Origin: Elusimicrobiota bacterium
GTDB lineage: Bacteria; Elusimicrobiota; Elusimicrobia; Elusimicrobiales; UBA9959
DNA: 32,263 nucleotides
Assembly: GCA_009773155.1 (NCBI GenBank)
Contig: WOVA01000039.1
Span: forward strand, 1 to 32,263
Direction of reading: 5' to 3'
Each line of letters opens with the position of its first letter. The stretch's first letter is position 1. This document shows positions 15,017 to 23,132 of the stretch, piece after piece. Below the pieces are notes generated by a model. That model had not been told where the DNA came from. It saw nothing but the letters and a program-made list of their open reading frames with translations, and searched no databases. Made by a program: the position numbers and the translations under genes.

Positions 15017-15988
15017 TCAGCGCCTGCTATTGCTCTCGGCTATTCGCTCGAACATGGAATGGTTCTCGGTCTCGTCCTTTATCTGGTGGCCGGCGAACTT
15101 GAGGAACACGTCGTCGAGCGTGACGCGGCGCACCTCCACCTCTTCCACGTCGCCGGCGGCTTTGAGCAGTGCCTGCAGGTTGCGGCCGGAATCGTCCAGG
15201 GTCAGCCGTATCCGCCCGTCCTCCTCTATCCCCTCGCTTATGAAGGGCAGGTGCTTGACCTTCTCCAGCGTGCCGGGCGGGCAGGTGAGATAGACTATGT
15301 CCTGGCCCACCTTGCGCTTGAGCGCGTCCGGGGTGTCCAGCTCTATGATGCGGCCCTGGTCTATGATGCCGATGCGGTCGGCGAGGCTGTCGGCCTCCTC
15401 CATGTAATGGGTGGTGAGGATTATCGTGGTGTCGCCGGCGTCCTTGAGGCCGCGGATATACGTCCAGACGTCCTTGCGGCTGGCGGGGTCCAGGCCCAGC
15501 GTCGGCTCGTCGAGGAAAAGCACTTTTGGCTGGTGTATGAGGCCGCGCGCTATCTCCAGCCGCCGCCGCATGCCGCCGGAATAGGTTTTCACAAAACTGT
15601 CCGCCCGGGCGGTCAGCCGCACCAGCTCCAGCATCTTCTCCATGCGCCCTTTTATCTCGGCGCGCGGCACGCCGTAGAGCAGCGAATGGAGCCACAGGTT
15701 CTCGCGGCCGGTGAGCAGATCGTCCACGCTGGGCTCCTGGAAGACTATGCCGATATTGCGGCGCACTTCAAGCGGCTCGCGGTTTATGTCGCGGCCCGCC
15801 ACCAGCGCGGTGCCCGAGGTGGCTTTAAGCAGGGTTGCGAGCAGGTTGATGAGCGTGGTCTTGCCGGCGCCGTTGGGGCCCAGCAGGCCGAAGACCTCGC
15901 CCTCGCGTATCTCCAGGTTTATGGAGTCCACGGCCGTGAGCGCGCCGAAGCGCTTGGTCAGGTCCGTGGTTATTATCGCCGGGGGCAT
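15017..15988 (-). CDS. ABC transporter ATP-binding protein (DrrA/CcmA-like)
   Basis: A 323-residue ATPase with Walker A GPNGAGKT (~residues 38-45), Q-loop FQEPSVDD, signature YSGGMRRRLEIARG, Walker B VLFLDEPTLGLDP and switch His in LTTHYMEEAD. After ~residue 230 it has the additional C-terminal domain typical of DrrA-type exporters (GVTLDDVFLKFAGHQI-like ending, here RRVTLDDVFLKFAGH). It starts 13 bp after the hydrolase stop and is followed directly by its permease. The last 15 or so residues are variable. Confidence 0.95.
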   Translation of the reverse strand: MPPAIITTDLTKRFGALTAVDSINLEIREGEVFGLLGPNGAGKTTLINLLATLLKATSGTALVAGRDINREPLEVRRNIGIVFQEPSVDDLLTGRENLWLHSLLYGVPRAEIKGRMEKMLELVRLTARADSFVKTYSGGMRRRLEIARGLIHQPKVLFLDEPTLGLDPASRKDVWTYIRGLKDAGDTTIILTTHYMEEADSLADRIGIIDQGRIIELDTPDALKRKVGQDIVYLTCPPGTLEKVKHLPFISEGIEEDGRIRLTLDDSGRNLQALLKAAGDVEEVEVRRVTLDDVFLKFAGHQIKDETENHSMFERIAESNSRR

Positions 15989-16001
15989 GGAGTATATCCT
16001 A

Positions 16002-16850
16002 TCAAAGGTGCTGGCTGAAAAATAGCCCCACCCGGCGCTCGTATTCTTTGCCGGCGGCGCCGGACGCCTGGCCGTGGTCCGCGCCCGGCACCAGCCAGAG
16101 CTCGGCGTGCGGGAAGGCTCGCTTGAGCTCCTCGGAATGCGACGGCGGGATGGTCCCGTCCCCGGAGCCGTGTATGAGCAGCAGCGGGTCGGCGCCGGGA
16201 CCGGCGGCGTGGCGCGCGTCGGCCCCGGAGAGGCCGGCGCCGAAAGACAGGCGGTACCAGAGCCCCATGGTCCATATGAGAGGGCGCCGCAGCGGGCCCA
16301 GGCCGGCGAAGATGATGTCCAGCATGGCGCGCAGCGAATAGTAGGGAGAGTCGCAGACCCTTGCGGCTATAAGCGGGTGATTGGCCAGCAGGGCGGTGGT
16401 GCCGCCCATCGAAAAGCCGAACAGGCCGATCTTTTCCATCCCCCTGCCCGCCAGCCAGGAGGCGGCGGCCTCCGCGTCGCGGGCTTCCAGCGTGCCGCCC
16501 GAGGTCAGCCGTCCGCCGCTGGCGCCCATGGCGCGCAGGTCCGGGAGCAGGATATTGTGATCGGCCGCCAGGAAAGAGACCAGCGAGAGTATATTGCCTT
16601 TGTCCATCGGGTAGCCGTGGAGGGCGATGACGGCGGTCTTAGAGGTCTTATGCGGTATCAGCCACGCGGCCAGCGGCTTGCCGTCGAAGGACTTTATCCC
16701 GACGGTCTCGAAGGGCAGTCCGAACTCGGCCGGGGTGAAGGGGCTGACATAGCGCTTAGGTTTTGTGTACATCAGGAAGAAGAGGACGGAGAAGACGCCC
16801 AGCAGCAGGCCGGAATAAACGAAGAGCCGCAGAAGTATCTTAGTCGTCAC
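16002..16850 (-). CDS. Membrane-anchored alpha/beta hydrolase
   Basis: A 282-residue protein with an N-terminal membrane segment (~8-27) and an alpha/beta-hydrolase fold. Visible are the oxyanion HGYP (78-81), nucleophile Ser147 in GFSMGG, acid Asp231 in IHGSGDGTIPP and His259 in GADHGQ: a complete triad. The family resembles BEM46/YqkD-type hydrolases of unknown substrate. GTG start overlapping the pcm stop as GTGA (16847-16850). Its location between pcm and an ABC exporter gives no clear substrate. Confidence 0.88.
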   Translation of the reverse strand: MTTKILLRLFVYSGLLLGVFSVLFFLMYTKPKRYVSPFTPAEFGLPFETVGIKSFDGKPLAAWLIPHKTSKTAVIALHGYPMDKGNILSLVSFLAADHNILLPDLRAMGASGGRLTSGGTLEARDAEAAASWLAGRGMEKIGLFGFSMGGTTALLANHPLIAARVCDSPYYSLRAMLDIIFAGLGPLRRPLIWTMGLWYRLSFGAGLSGADARHAAGPGADPLLLIHGSGDGTIPPSHSEELKRAFPHAELWLVPGADHGQASGAAGKEYERRVGLFFSQHL

Positions 16851-17509
16851 TCTTTTTCCCCTTTAAGGAGCGGTACGAATACCACTTCGCCGGCGTCCTC
16901 TGTTTCCGTCAGCCCTTTGTCCAGGCGGAAGACTTTGAGCCGCTGCCTGTCCTTGCCGAGCGGCGCCACCAGCAGGCCGCCGGGCTTGAGCTGCCGCTCT
17001 ATCCCTTCCGGCAGCGTCTCCGGGGCGCAGGTGAAGATTATCCTGTCATAAGGCGCGTGCTCAGGCCAGCCACCCGCCCCGTCGCCCAGCAGGCGCTTCA
17101 CGCCGGGCGCGTACTGCGCCAGCGGCTTGGCGCCGAAATTATAGAGATGCTTGTTTATCTCCACGGTATGGACCTCGGCGCCCAGCGCGGCCAGCAGCGC
17201 GGCGTTGTAGCCGGTGCCCGTGCCTATCTCCAGGACTTTTTCCCCGCCCTTTATGGCGGCCAGCCGCGCCATCAGCACGGCGATATAGGGCTGGGAGATG
17301 GTCTGGCCGTCCAGCACCGGCAGGGGGCAGTCGTCGTGGCAGCGGGTCCAGAGCTCGACGGGGACGAAGCGGTGTCGGGGCAGGGCGACGAAGGCGTCGA
17401 GCAGGCGCTTGTCCGTTATGCCGCGCGCCTCGAGCTGTTCCCTCGCCATGTGTCTGCGCAGGAAAGCGAAGTAATGCTCTTGTTTTTCCGCCAGCAGTTT
17501 GTGGAACAT
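16847..17509 (-). CDS. pcm: Protein-L-isoaspartate O-methyltransferase
   Basis: Repairs isoaspartyl residues using S-adenosylmethionine. I start at ATG 17509 (220 residues). The frame continues upstream to 17632, but that part is repeat R2 and cannot be native protein. A second candidate, ATG 17449, fits the E. coli Pcm N-terminus better and would give 200 residues. Motifs: DGQTISQPYIAVLM, the SAM loop LEIGTGTGYNAALLA and GLLVAPLG. The Shine-Dalgarno candidate GGGAAG (17519-17524, minus strand) falls in the outer end of R2, so the repeat may supply the leader. Confidence 0.92.
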   Translation of the reverse strand: MFHKLLAEKQEHYFAFLRRHMAREQLEARGITDKRLLDAFVALPRHRFVPVELWTRCHDDCPLPVLDGQTISQPYIAVLMARLAAIKGGEKVLEIGTGTGYNAALLAALGAEVHTVEINKHLYNFGAKPLAQYAPGVKRLLGDGAGGWPEHAPYDRIIFTCAPETLPEGIERQLKPGGLLVAPLGKDRQRLKVFRLDKGLTETEDAGEVVFVPLLKGEKE

Positions 17510-17513
17510 GATC

Positions 17514-17723
17514 AGCGGCTTCCCGCCGGCCCTTCCGGACCGCCGCGGTCCGGCTTTTTGAAATACACCCTGCGCTTCGCTCGGCCGGGCACGAACTCGG
17601 CCCGGGCGCATAGCGCCTCGGGCCTCAGACATTCATGCCCGTCCGGCAGTGCCGGTACCCTCACTCCGCTTGGGAAAAAACCTCCATCATGCGGCTTACC
17701 GGAAGGGCCGGCGGAAATCCGCT
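17514..17723. repeat. R2 MITE-like element, copy 2
   Basis: Bounded by perfect 16-bp inverted repeats CCGCCGGCCCTTCCGG (17523-17538) and CCGGAAGGGCCGGCGG (17699-17714), plus an outer AGCGG/CCGCT pair (17514-17518, 17719-17723) separated by 4 bp on each side. The interior matches 11634-11757 in reverse orientation, including GGCGC-ATA-GCGCC at 17605-17617. It fills the whole gap between the CoA-binding protein gene and pcm. Confidence 0.87.
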
Positions 17724-17729
17724 TTGCTG

Positions 17730-18101
17730 TCACCATACGCCTTTGACCACCATGAAGCAGGCGGTGGCGGCTTTTATGCCGTATTCCTTCGCTTTCTCCG
17801 TCGCGGCGCCGGATTCCGAGCCGGGCTGCATCCAGACGGCCTTTATGCCGAGCCGGTTGCATTCCTCCACCACTTTTTCCGTGACCGCCGGGTGAACGAC
17901 GGTGATGACCAGGTCGGGCTTCTTCTCCATCTCCGCGAGGGACTTGTGTATGTGGCGGCCCAGGACGAAACCGCCTTTCGGGTTCACGCCTTCCGCGGGA
18001 TAACCGGCCTTCAGCAGGTCCCGGAAGATGCGGTGGCCGAACTTGGACGCGTCGTTGGAAACGCCTACCACGGCGATGAGAGAGTATTCCTTCGGGTTCA
18101 T
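17730..18101 (-). CDS. CoA-binding domain protein (YccU-like)
   Basis: A 123-residue single-domain Rossmann-type protein of the CoA_binding_2 family: IAVVGVSNDASKFGHRIFRDL at the nucleotide loop, then GYPAEGVNPKG and the C-terminal KAVWMQPGSES. Such proteins bind CoA or a related nucleotide; the physiological role is not known. The ATG overlaps the stop of the M3-like peptidase gene (18098-18101). GAGG lies just upstream. Confidence 0.9.
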   Translation of the reverse strand: MNPKEYSLIAVVGVSNDASKFGHRIFRDLLKAGYPAEGVNPKGGFVLGRHIHKSLAEMEKKPDLVITVVHPAVTEKVVEECNRLGIKAVWMQPGSESGAATEKAKEYGIKAATACFMVVKGVW

Positions 18102-20050
18102 TTCCTCTTCTCCAGCGCCGCTATCGCGGCGGCCGCCGCCTTTATCATCGGCTCAGGCGAGATGGGGCCGCCTACGGCCTGCCGCATCCATTCGCCGGGA
18201 GTGATGGAGCCCAGCCGGCACATCCGCTCCATCTCGGACGCGAGGCCGTGCTTCTTAAGGTGTTCCTCCACCTGGAAGGCGATTATGTGGCCCAGCGGGT
18301 AGTCGGGCAGGTAGAGCCCGGCGCAGATCATGTGCGAGTAGATCGCCAGCAGCGGGCTGCCGGTCACGCCCAGCACCGGCGCGAAGTAGCGGTCCCAGAC
18401 GCCCTTGGCTATCTCGGTTACGGCCTCGCGCAGCTCGCCGGGCTCGGCGTCGGCGTTCTTGTACATCCAGCGCCAGGCGTTCATGTCCACCAGCGCCACG
18501 CCGGCTATCTCGCGCGTCGCCCAGAAATTATCCAGCGCCGACAGATGCGCGGCCAGGGGGTCCTTGTTCTCGATGCCCAGCATCTCCAGGTCCCGCGACT
18601 GGAAGACGAAGGCGAAGCCCTCGGTGAAGGCCGTGTTGGGCACGCCGGAGAGCAGCGTGTGGTCCGCCTTGTAGAGCGAGAGGACCTGCTCCACGCAGTG
18701 GCCCAGCTCGTGCATGGCGATATTGAAGCCCTGGTAGTTCATGCCGCCCGCCGGCACCCGCGTGCGCAGGTGCGCCTTCTGGCCGCGCATGCCGGGACCC
18801 CAGGCGTGGCCCGCGCCGCGGGCCGGGTCCACTTCAATCTTCGAGCCTATGAAATCGGCCGTCTCGCCGTCGAAGCCCAGCTTGCGCAGTATAGCGGGGA
18901 TGTCTTTTTCGAAGGCCCCGGCGTCGGGGTAAAGGCGGGCGGTGGTTTTGTCCAGCTCCGCCTGGGGCATGGAGGAGCGGGGCTTGAAGCCGTCGTACCA
19001 GATGTCTAAAGCCTCCAGGTCGCGGCCCAGCCTGGCCTTTATCAGCGCGCCGGCCGCGGCGCCCTCTGGCGCGGTCAGCAGGCCGGTGAACATCTTCTCC
19101 ACCTCTCCTTCGGGTATCTCGCGGTCCAGGTTGAAGCGCCGGTCCATCAGCGTCGGCTCCGACGGGCAGAAGGCGTCCTCCTCGCGGTGGGCGCGGAAGA
19201 TATCGAGCATATGCGCGTAGCGCGCGCCGCCCTCGCCGGCCGCGGGCTTGCCGTCGAGCGTGTTGGCGAAGGGCTCCCAGGGCCGCCGGTCGGAGTTGAC
19301 CGCCCTGGCCGGGATCTCCTGCGCGATTATGCGCTCCATGATCTTCTGTATGACGCGCTGGCGGGCCAGGTTGCCGTCGCCTTTGGCGTAAAGGCCCTTG
19401 AGCTCGTCGCGCAGGCCCCAGTGGGTGATGAGCTTGAGGCCCTTGCGGAACATGGGCTTGCCGTCGGGATCCGTCACGGCGTTCATGTGGACATTGTAGG
19501 AATAGATGTAGGCGTCCGCTTCTGAATAAGCCCGGGCGATCTTCTGGTTTATTTCCGCCGGCACCCTGAAGGCGAAGCGCCGGGCCAGGCGGGTGCGCGC
19601 CCATTCGTCCCGGCCCCAGTTTTCCCCTTTCTCCAGGCACTCCGCCAGCCGGCGCACGGGGAAGTTAAGCAGGACCATGAAGGCCAGTTTGGAGGCGAAG
19701 AGGTCCTCGGTCAGGTGCGCCGACGGGGAGAGCGCGGCGAAAAGCCCGTCGGCGGGATGCAGCGGGCCGGTGTCCTCGTCCATCGCATGGCGCAGGTTCA
19801 GCGACAGGCCGTTGAAAGCGCCGGCGCAAGCCTCCAGCTTGTCCTCGAAGCGGGTCAGCAGCGCGTCCAGGTCCGGGCCGGTCATGAGGAAACTGGCGGA
19901 ACAGAAATCCTTGAACTGCTTAGGCCCTCCGTCCTTTTTAGTCCACATGGCGGCGGTCTGGTCCACGCCGGTCTCTATGCGGGCGGCCTCGTCGGGATAT
20001 TTTTTGGCGAGCTTCTCTTTAATCCTGGCTATAACTTCGGGCTTAAGCAT
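18098..20050 (-). CDS. M3-like zinc metallopeptidase
   Basis: A 650-residue soluble protein, no signal peptide. The zinc motif HELGH is at 447-451 and a downstream glutamate, Glu477 in TAFTEGFAFVF, is the likely third ligand, giving a gluzincin of the thimet-oligopeptidase (M3) or M32 type. The N-terminal ~400 residues are helical and carry no motif I can name, so I cannot assign it to PepF, PepO or a carboxypeptidase. GGAGG precedes ATG 20050. It lies 40 bp after surE, with a 10-bp hairpin between them. Cytosolic oligopeptide turnover is the best guess. Confidence 0.82.
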   Translation of the reverse strand: MLKPEVIARIKEKLAKKYPDEAARIETGVDQTAAMWTKKDGGPKQFKDFCSASFLMTGPDLDALLTRFEDKLEACAGAFNGLSLNLRHAMDEDTGPLHPADGLFAALSPSAHLTEDLFASKLAFMVLLNFPVRRLAECLEKGENWGRDEWARTRLARRFAFRVPAEINQKIARAYSEADAYIYSYNVHMNAVTDPDGKPMFRKGLKLITHWGLRDELKGLYAKGDGNLARQRVIQKIMERIIAQEIPARAVNSDRRPWEPFANTLDGKPAAGEGGARYAHMLDIFRAHREEDAFCPSEPTLMDRRFNLDREIPEGEVEKMFTGLLTAPEGAAAGALIKARLGRDLEALDIWYDGFKPRSSMPQAELDKTTARLYPDAGAFEKDIPAILRKLGFDGETADFIGSKIEVDPARGAGHAWGPGMRGQKAHLRTRVPAGGMNYQGFNIAMHELGHCVEQVLSLYKADHTLLSGVPNTAFTEGFAFVFQSRDLEMLGIENKDPLAAHLSALDNFWATREIAGVALVDMNAWRWMYKNADAEPGELREAVTEIAKGVWDRYFAPVLGVTGSPLLAIYSHMICAGLYLPDYPLGHIIAFQVEEHLKKHGLASEMERMCRLGSITPGEWMRQAVGGPISPEPMIKAAAAAIAALEKRK

Positions 20051-20060
20051 CTTTCCTCCG

Positions 20061-20086
20061 GCGGCCTGGCGGTGGAGCCAGGCCGC
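20061..20086 (-). other. Intergenic hairpin between surE and the peptidase gene
   Basis: GCGGCCTGGC (20061-20070) and GCCAGGCCGC (20077-20086) form a perfect 10-bp stem with a 6-nt loop. No T-run follows on either strand, so it is more likely an RNA-processing or stability element than a terminator. Confidence 0.6.
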
Positions 20087-20090
20087 GCCG

Positions 20091-20846
20091 TCAGATATCC
20101 CAGGTCTCCAGCTCGCTGAGGAACTTGTAGTCGGTCAGGTCGAACTGTATGGGGGTCACGGAGATGAAGCCCTTGTCCACGGCGGACACGTCGCTGCCCG
20201 GCTCCGCCGAGCAGGTGCGGAACTTGCCCGTCATCCAGTAGTAGGTCTGGCCGTGCGGGTCGACCCGCTTCTGGAACCAGTCGCGGAAGAGCGTATGGCT
20301 CTGGCTGGTGAACTTCACGCCCTTCACGCGGGACTTGGGCAGGGCAGGCACATTGACGTTGAGCAGCGTGCCTTTAGGGATCTTTTTCTTCTTGAGCGCC
20401 AGCGCCATCTTCACCGCGAACTCCGCCGCTACGGAGAAGTCGGGGTCGACGAAGGTGTCCAGCGAGATGGCGAACGAGGTTATCCCCAGCAGCGCGCCCT
20501 CGGTGGCGCCCGAGACGGTGCCGGAATAGAGGATGTTCATGCCGGAGTTGGCGCCCAGGTTGATGCCCGAGACCACCAGGTCCGGCTTGCCCTTCATTAT
20601 CGACTTTATCGCCAGCTTCACGCAGTCCGCCGGCGTGCCGCTGGTGGCGTAGCCGAAGAATTTCTTGTTCCTGCGCGCCTTGCCCACGCGCAGCGGGTCG
20701 GTCAGCGTTATGGCGTGACCGACCGCGCTGCGCTGGGTGTCCGGGGCGACCACCGTGACTTCGCCCACTTTCGCGAGCGCCGTCGCCAGGGCGTAGATCC
20801 CGTCGGCGTAGATGCCGTCGTCGTTGGTTACCAGTATTTTCATCAT
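20091..20846 (-). CDS. surE: 5'-nucleotidase SurE
   Basis: Metal-dependent nucleotidase acting on nucleoside monophosphates. The 251-residue protein begins with the metal-site TNDDGIYADG (Asp9/Asp10), followed by VVAPDTQRSAVGHAIT, GTPADCVKLAI and SGINLGANSG, all family hallmarks. Two consecutive ATGs (20846, 20843) are possible; the first overlaps the DUF1015 stop. surE often pairs with pcm in proteobacteria; here pcm lies in the same orientation about 2.6 kb downstream. Confidence 0.97.
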   Translation of the reverse strand: MMKILVTNDDGIYADGIYALATALAKVGEVTVVAPDTQRSAVGHAITLTDPLRVGKARRNKKFFGYATSGTPADCVKLAIKSIMKGKPDLVVSGINLGANSGMNILYSGTVSGATEGALLGITSFAISLDTFVDPDFSVAAEFAVKMALALKKKKIPKGTLLNVNVPALPKSRVKGVKFTSQSHTLFRDWFQKRVDPHGQTYYWMTGKFRTCSAEPGSDVSAVDKGFISVTPIQFDLTDYKFLSELETWDI

Positions 20847-22099
20847 AGCAGGGGGTTGGAGACGACGCCGTCGGCCAGCTTAGGCTCGAACCAGGTGGAC
20901 TTGGGCGGCATGACCTGGTTATCGTCGGCCACCGAGATCAGCTCTTCGGGCGTGGTCGCGAACAGCGCGAAGCCCGCGGCCATCTCTCCGGAGTTGACGC
21001 GCTTTTCCAGTTCCCCCAGCCCGCGTATGCCGCCGACGAAGTCGACGCGGTCGGACTTGCGGAGGTCCCTGATGCCGAGTATCCCGTCTAACACCAGGTC
21101 GGACAGGACGCTGACATCCAGCGCTTTCACCGGGTCCTCTTCCCTGGCCGGGGTCTTCACCGTCGGCTTCATGGCGTACCACTTGCCGGCCAGGTAGAGG
21201 CCGTACTCGCGGCGCGCGGCCGGCTTGGCCTGGCCGGGGGTTTCCGTCACCTCGAAGCTCTCCCGGACCTTCGCCAGGAACTGCTCGGGCGAAAGCCCGT
21301 TGAGGTCCGTGACGACGCGGTTGTAGTCCCAGATTTTCATCTCGTTGACCGGGAAGGCGGCGGCCAGGTAGACATTGTAAGGCTCGTCGCCCTTGTGGGC
21401 CGCGCCGCGCTGCTCCACCATGAACTTCTTGACCCGGCTGGCGGCCGCGCTGCGGTGATGGCCGTCGGCGATATAGACGGTCTTCTGTTTCTCGGACGCG
21501 TCGGCGATGGCCCTGATGTCGGCCTCGTCGTCTATCAGCCAGAGCGTGTGGATCACGCCGCCCTGCCCGGTAGCCGAGAACAGGGGCTCTTTGGCCGTGT
21601 TCTTCTTTATGACGGCGTCTATTTCGGGCACCTGCTTGTAGGCGATGATGCCGGGGCCGGTCTGCGCTTTGACGTACTTGATCTGGTTGACGCGGTCGTC
21701 CTCTTTCACGGGACGGGTGAACTCATGCCGGCGGATGCGGCCGGCGTCGTAGTCGTCCACGCAGGCGCCCACCATCAGGCCGGTCTGGACATGGCCGCCC
21801 ATCTTGAGGCGGTAGGCGTAGAAGCAGGGCTTGCCTTCGCGGACAAGCAGTCCTTCCTTCATCATACGTTCGAAATTGTCGGCGGCCTTTTTATAGACGG
21901 CCTCGTCGTGCGTGTCGGTGCCGGGCGGCAGGTCTATCTCGGCCTTGGAGACGTGCAGGAAACTGTTGGGTTTGCCCTTGGCCAGTTCCCGGGCCTCTTC
22001 GGAGTCCAGGACGTCGTAGGGAGGGGCGATTATCTCCTGCGCCTTGCCGGGTGCGGGGCGGATGCCGTAGATCGGCGAGAAAAGCGGTAGTTTTGGCAT
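20843..22099 (-). CDS. DUF1015 family protein in the serine biosynthesis operon
   Basis: A 418-residue protein of unknown function, recognised by FSPIYGIRPAPGKAQEIIAPPYDV at the N-terminus, the RRHEFTRP stretch and ADGHHRSAAA (residues 211-220). The start is ATG 22099 with GAGG upstream; the open frame reaches 22132 but adds only unrelated residues. DUF1015 genes are often found with serA and serC. The DGHHR box recalls the ParB/Srx-type folds, one member of which (SerK) handles serine phosphate; that likeness is only by eye. No phosphoserine phosphatase is visible in the window. Confidence 0.88.
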   Translation of the reverse strand: MPKLPLFSPIYGIRPAPGKAQEIIAPPYDVLDSEEARELAKGKPNSFLHVSKAEIDLPPGTDTHDEAVYKKAADNFERMMKEGLLVREGKPCFYAYRLKMGGHVQTGLMVGACVDDYDAGRIRRHEFTRPVKEDDRVNQIKYVKAQTGPGIIAYKQVPEIDAVIKKNTAKEPLFSATGQGGVIHTLWLIDDEADIRAIADASEKQKTVYIADGHHRSAAASRVKKFMVEQRGAAHKGDEPYNVYLAAAFPVNEMKIWDYNRVVTDLNGLSPEQFLAKVRESFEVTETPGQAKPAARREYGLYLAGKWYAMKPTVKTPAREEDPVKALDVSVLSDLVLDGILGIRDLRKSDRVDFVGGIRGLGELEKRVNSGEMAAGFALFATTPEELISVADDNQVMPPKSTWFEPKLADGVVSNPLL

Positions 22100-22136
22100 T
22101 ATGTTTTCCTCTTGTGCGCTGACAGGGGGCAAAGGA

Positions 22137-22165
22137 CGGGGACACCATGCCGCATGGTGTCCCCG
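22137..22165. repeat. R3 palindrome between serA and DUF1015
   Basis: CGGGGACACCATG (22137-22149) and CATGGTGTCCCCG (22153-22165) form a perfect 13-bp stem with loop CCG. It lies just after the serA stop and before the DUF1015 leader. With no T-run it is not a normal terminator. Confidence 0.85.
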
Positions 22166-22181
22166 CCCGGGCGCGACAGGA

Positions 22182-23132
22182 TTATATCTTGTCGCCGTTG
22201 ACCGCGTGCGTGCGCTTGCCGCAGAGCAGGTAGTCGGCTATCTGCTCCGCCGCCTGCCGCGCCACCGTCACCTGCGCGTCCTTGGTGGAGGCCGCGATAT
22301 GGGGCGTGCAGATTACCTTCTCCATGCCGAAGAAGATGTGCTTGGTCGCGGGTTCCTCGGCGTAAACGTCCACGGCGAGGCCGGCGATGTGGCCGCTCTC
22401 GACCGCCGCCTTAACATCGGCTTCCACCATGATGCCGCCGCGGGCGCAGTTGATGACGCGCACGCCTTTCTTCATCTTGGCGATGGCGTCCTTGTTGAGC
22501 ATCCCCTTGGTGGCCGGGTTGATGGTCACGTGGTAGGTGATGAAGTCGGCCTTGGCGTAGAGCTCGTCGAGCGTGACCATCTTCACGCCCAGCTCGCGGG
22601 CGCGCTCCGTGGTCATAGCCGGGTCGAATACCAGCACGTTCATCTTGAGGCCCCGGGCGCGGTCTGCCACGACGCCGCCGATATTGCCGCAGCCTACTAC
22701 GCCCAGCGTCTTGTCGGTGAGCTCGACGCCCTCGAACTTGCTTTTCTCCCACTTACCCGCGTGCGTGGACGCGTGGGCCTGGGGGATGTGGCGCGCCAGC
22801 GCGAACATCATCGCTATGGCGTGCTCGCCGGTCGAGACGGTGTTGCCGAACGGCGTGTTCATGACCAGCACCTTCTTCTCGGTGGCGGCGGGGATGTCGA
22901 TGTTGTCGACGCCGGCGCCGGCGCGGGCCACGGCCTTGAGGTTAGTGGCGGCCTCCATGATCTCGCGGGTTATCCTGCTGGCCGAGCGGACGATGATGCC
23001 GTCGAACTCATGGGCGCAGGCCTTGAGCTCTTCGGGCTTCATGCCGGTCCTGACCACGGCCTCTATGCCGCGGTCCTTGAGGGTCTTCTCGCAGAGGGGA
23101 TCGGCTTTATCGGCTATAAGGACTTTGCTCAT
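22182..23132 (-). CDS. serA: D-3-phosphoglycerate dehydrogenase, short form
   Basis: First step of serine synthesis: oxidises 3-phosphoglycerate with NAD. The 316-residue product has VRSASRI, the NAD loop GCGNIG (147-152), and the catalytic set Arg231, Glu260 and His278 (CTPHIAAST). It ends at HAVNGDKI, where long forms continue into ASB and ACT domains, so feedback inhibition by serine through an ACT domain is not expected. The family also contains other 2-hydroxyacid dehydrogenases, but overlap with serC supports SerA. ATG overlaps the serC stop (23129-23132). Confidence 0.93.
   Translation of the reverse strand: MSKVLIADKADPLCEKTLKDRGIEAVVRTGMKPEELKACAHEFDGIIVRSASRITREIMEAATNLKAVARAGAGVDNIDIPAATEKKVLVMNTPFGNTVSTGEHAIAMMFALARHIPQAHASTHAGKWEKSKFEGVELTDKTLGVVGCGNIGGVVADRARGLKMNVLVFDPAMTTERARELGVKMVTLDELYAKADFITYHVTINPATKGMLNKDAIAKMKKGVRVINCARGGIMVEADVKAAVESGHIAGLAVDVYAEEPATKHIFFGMEKVICTPHIAASTKDAQVTVARQAAEQIADYLLCGKRTHAVNGDKI

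Noticed and set aside
17510-17632. N-terminal extension of pcm by 41 residues
   Set aside because: The extension is encoded by repeat R2 and does not resemble Pcm proteins.
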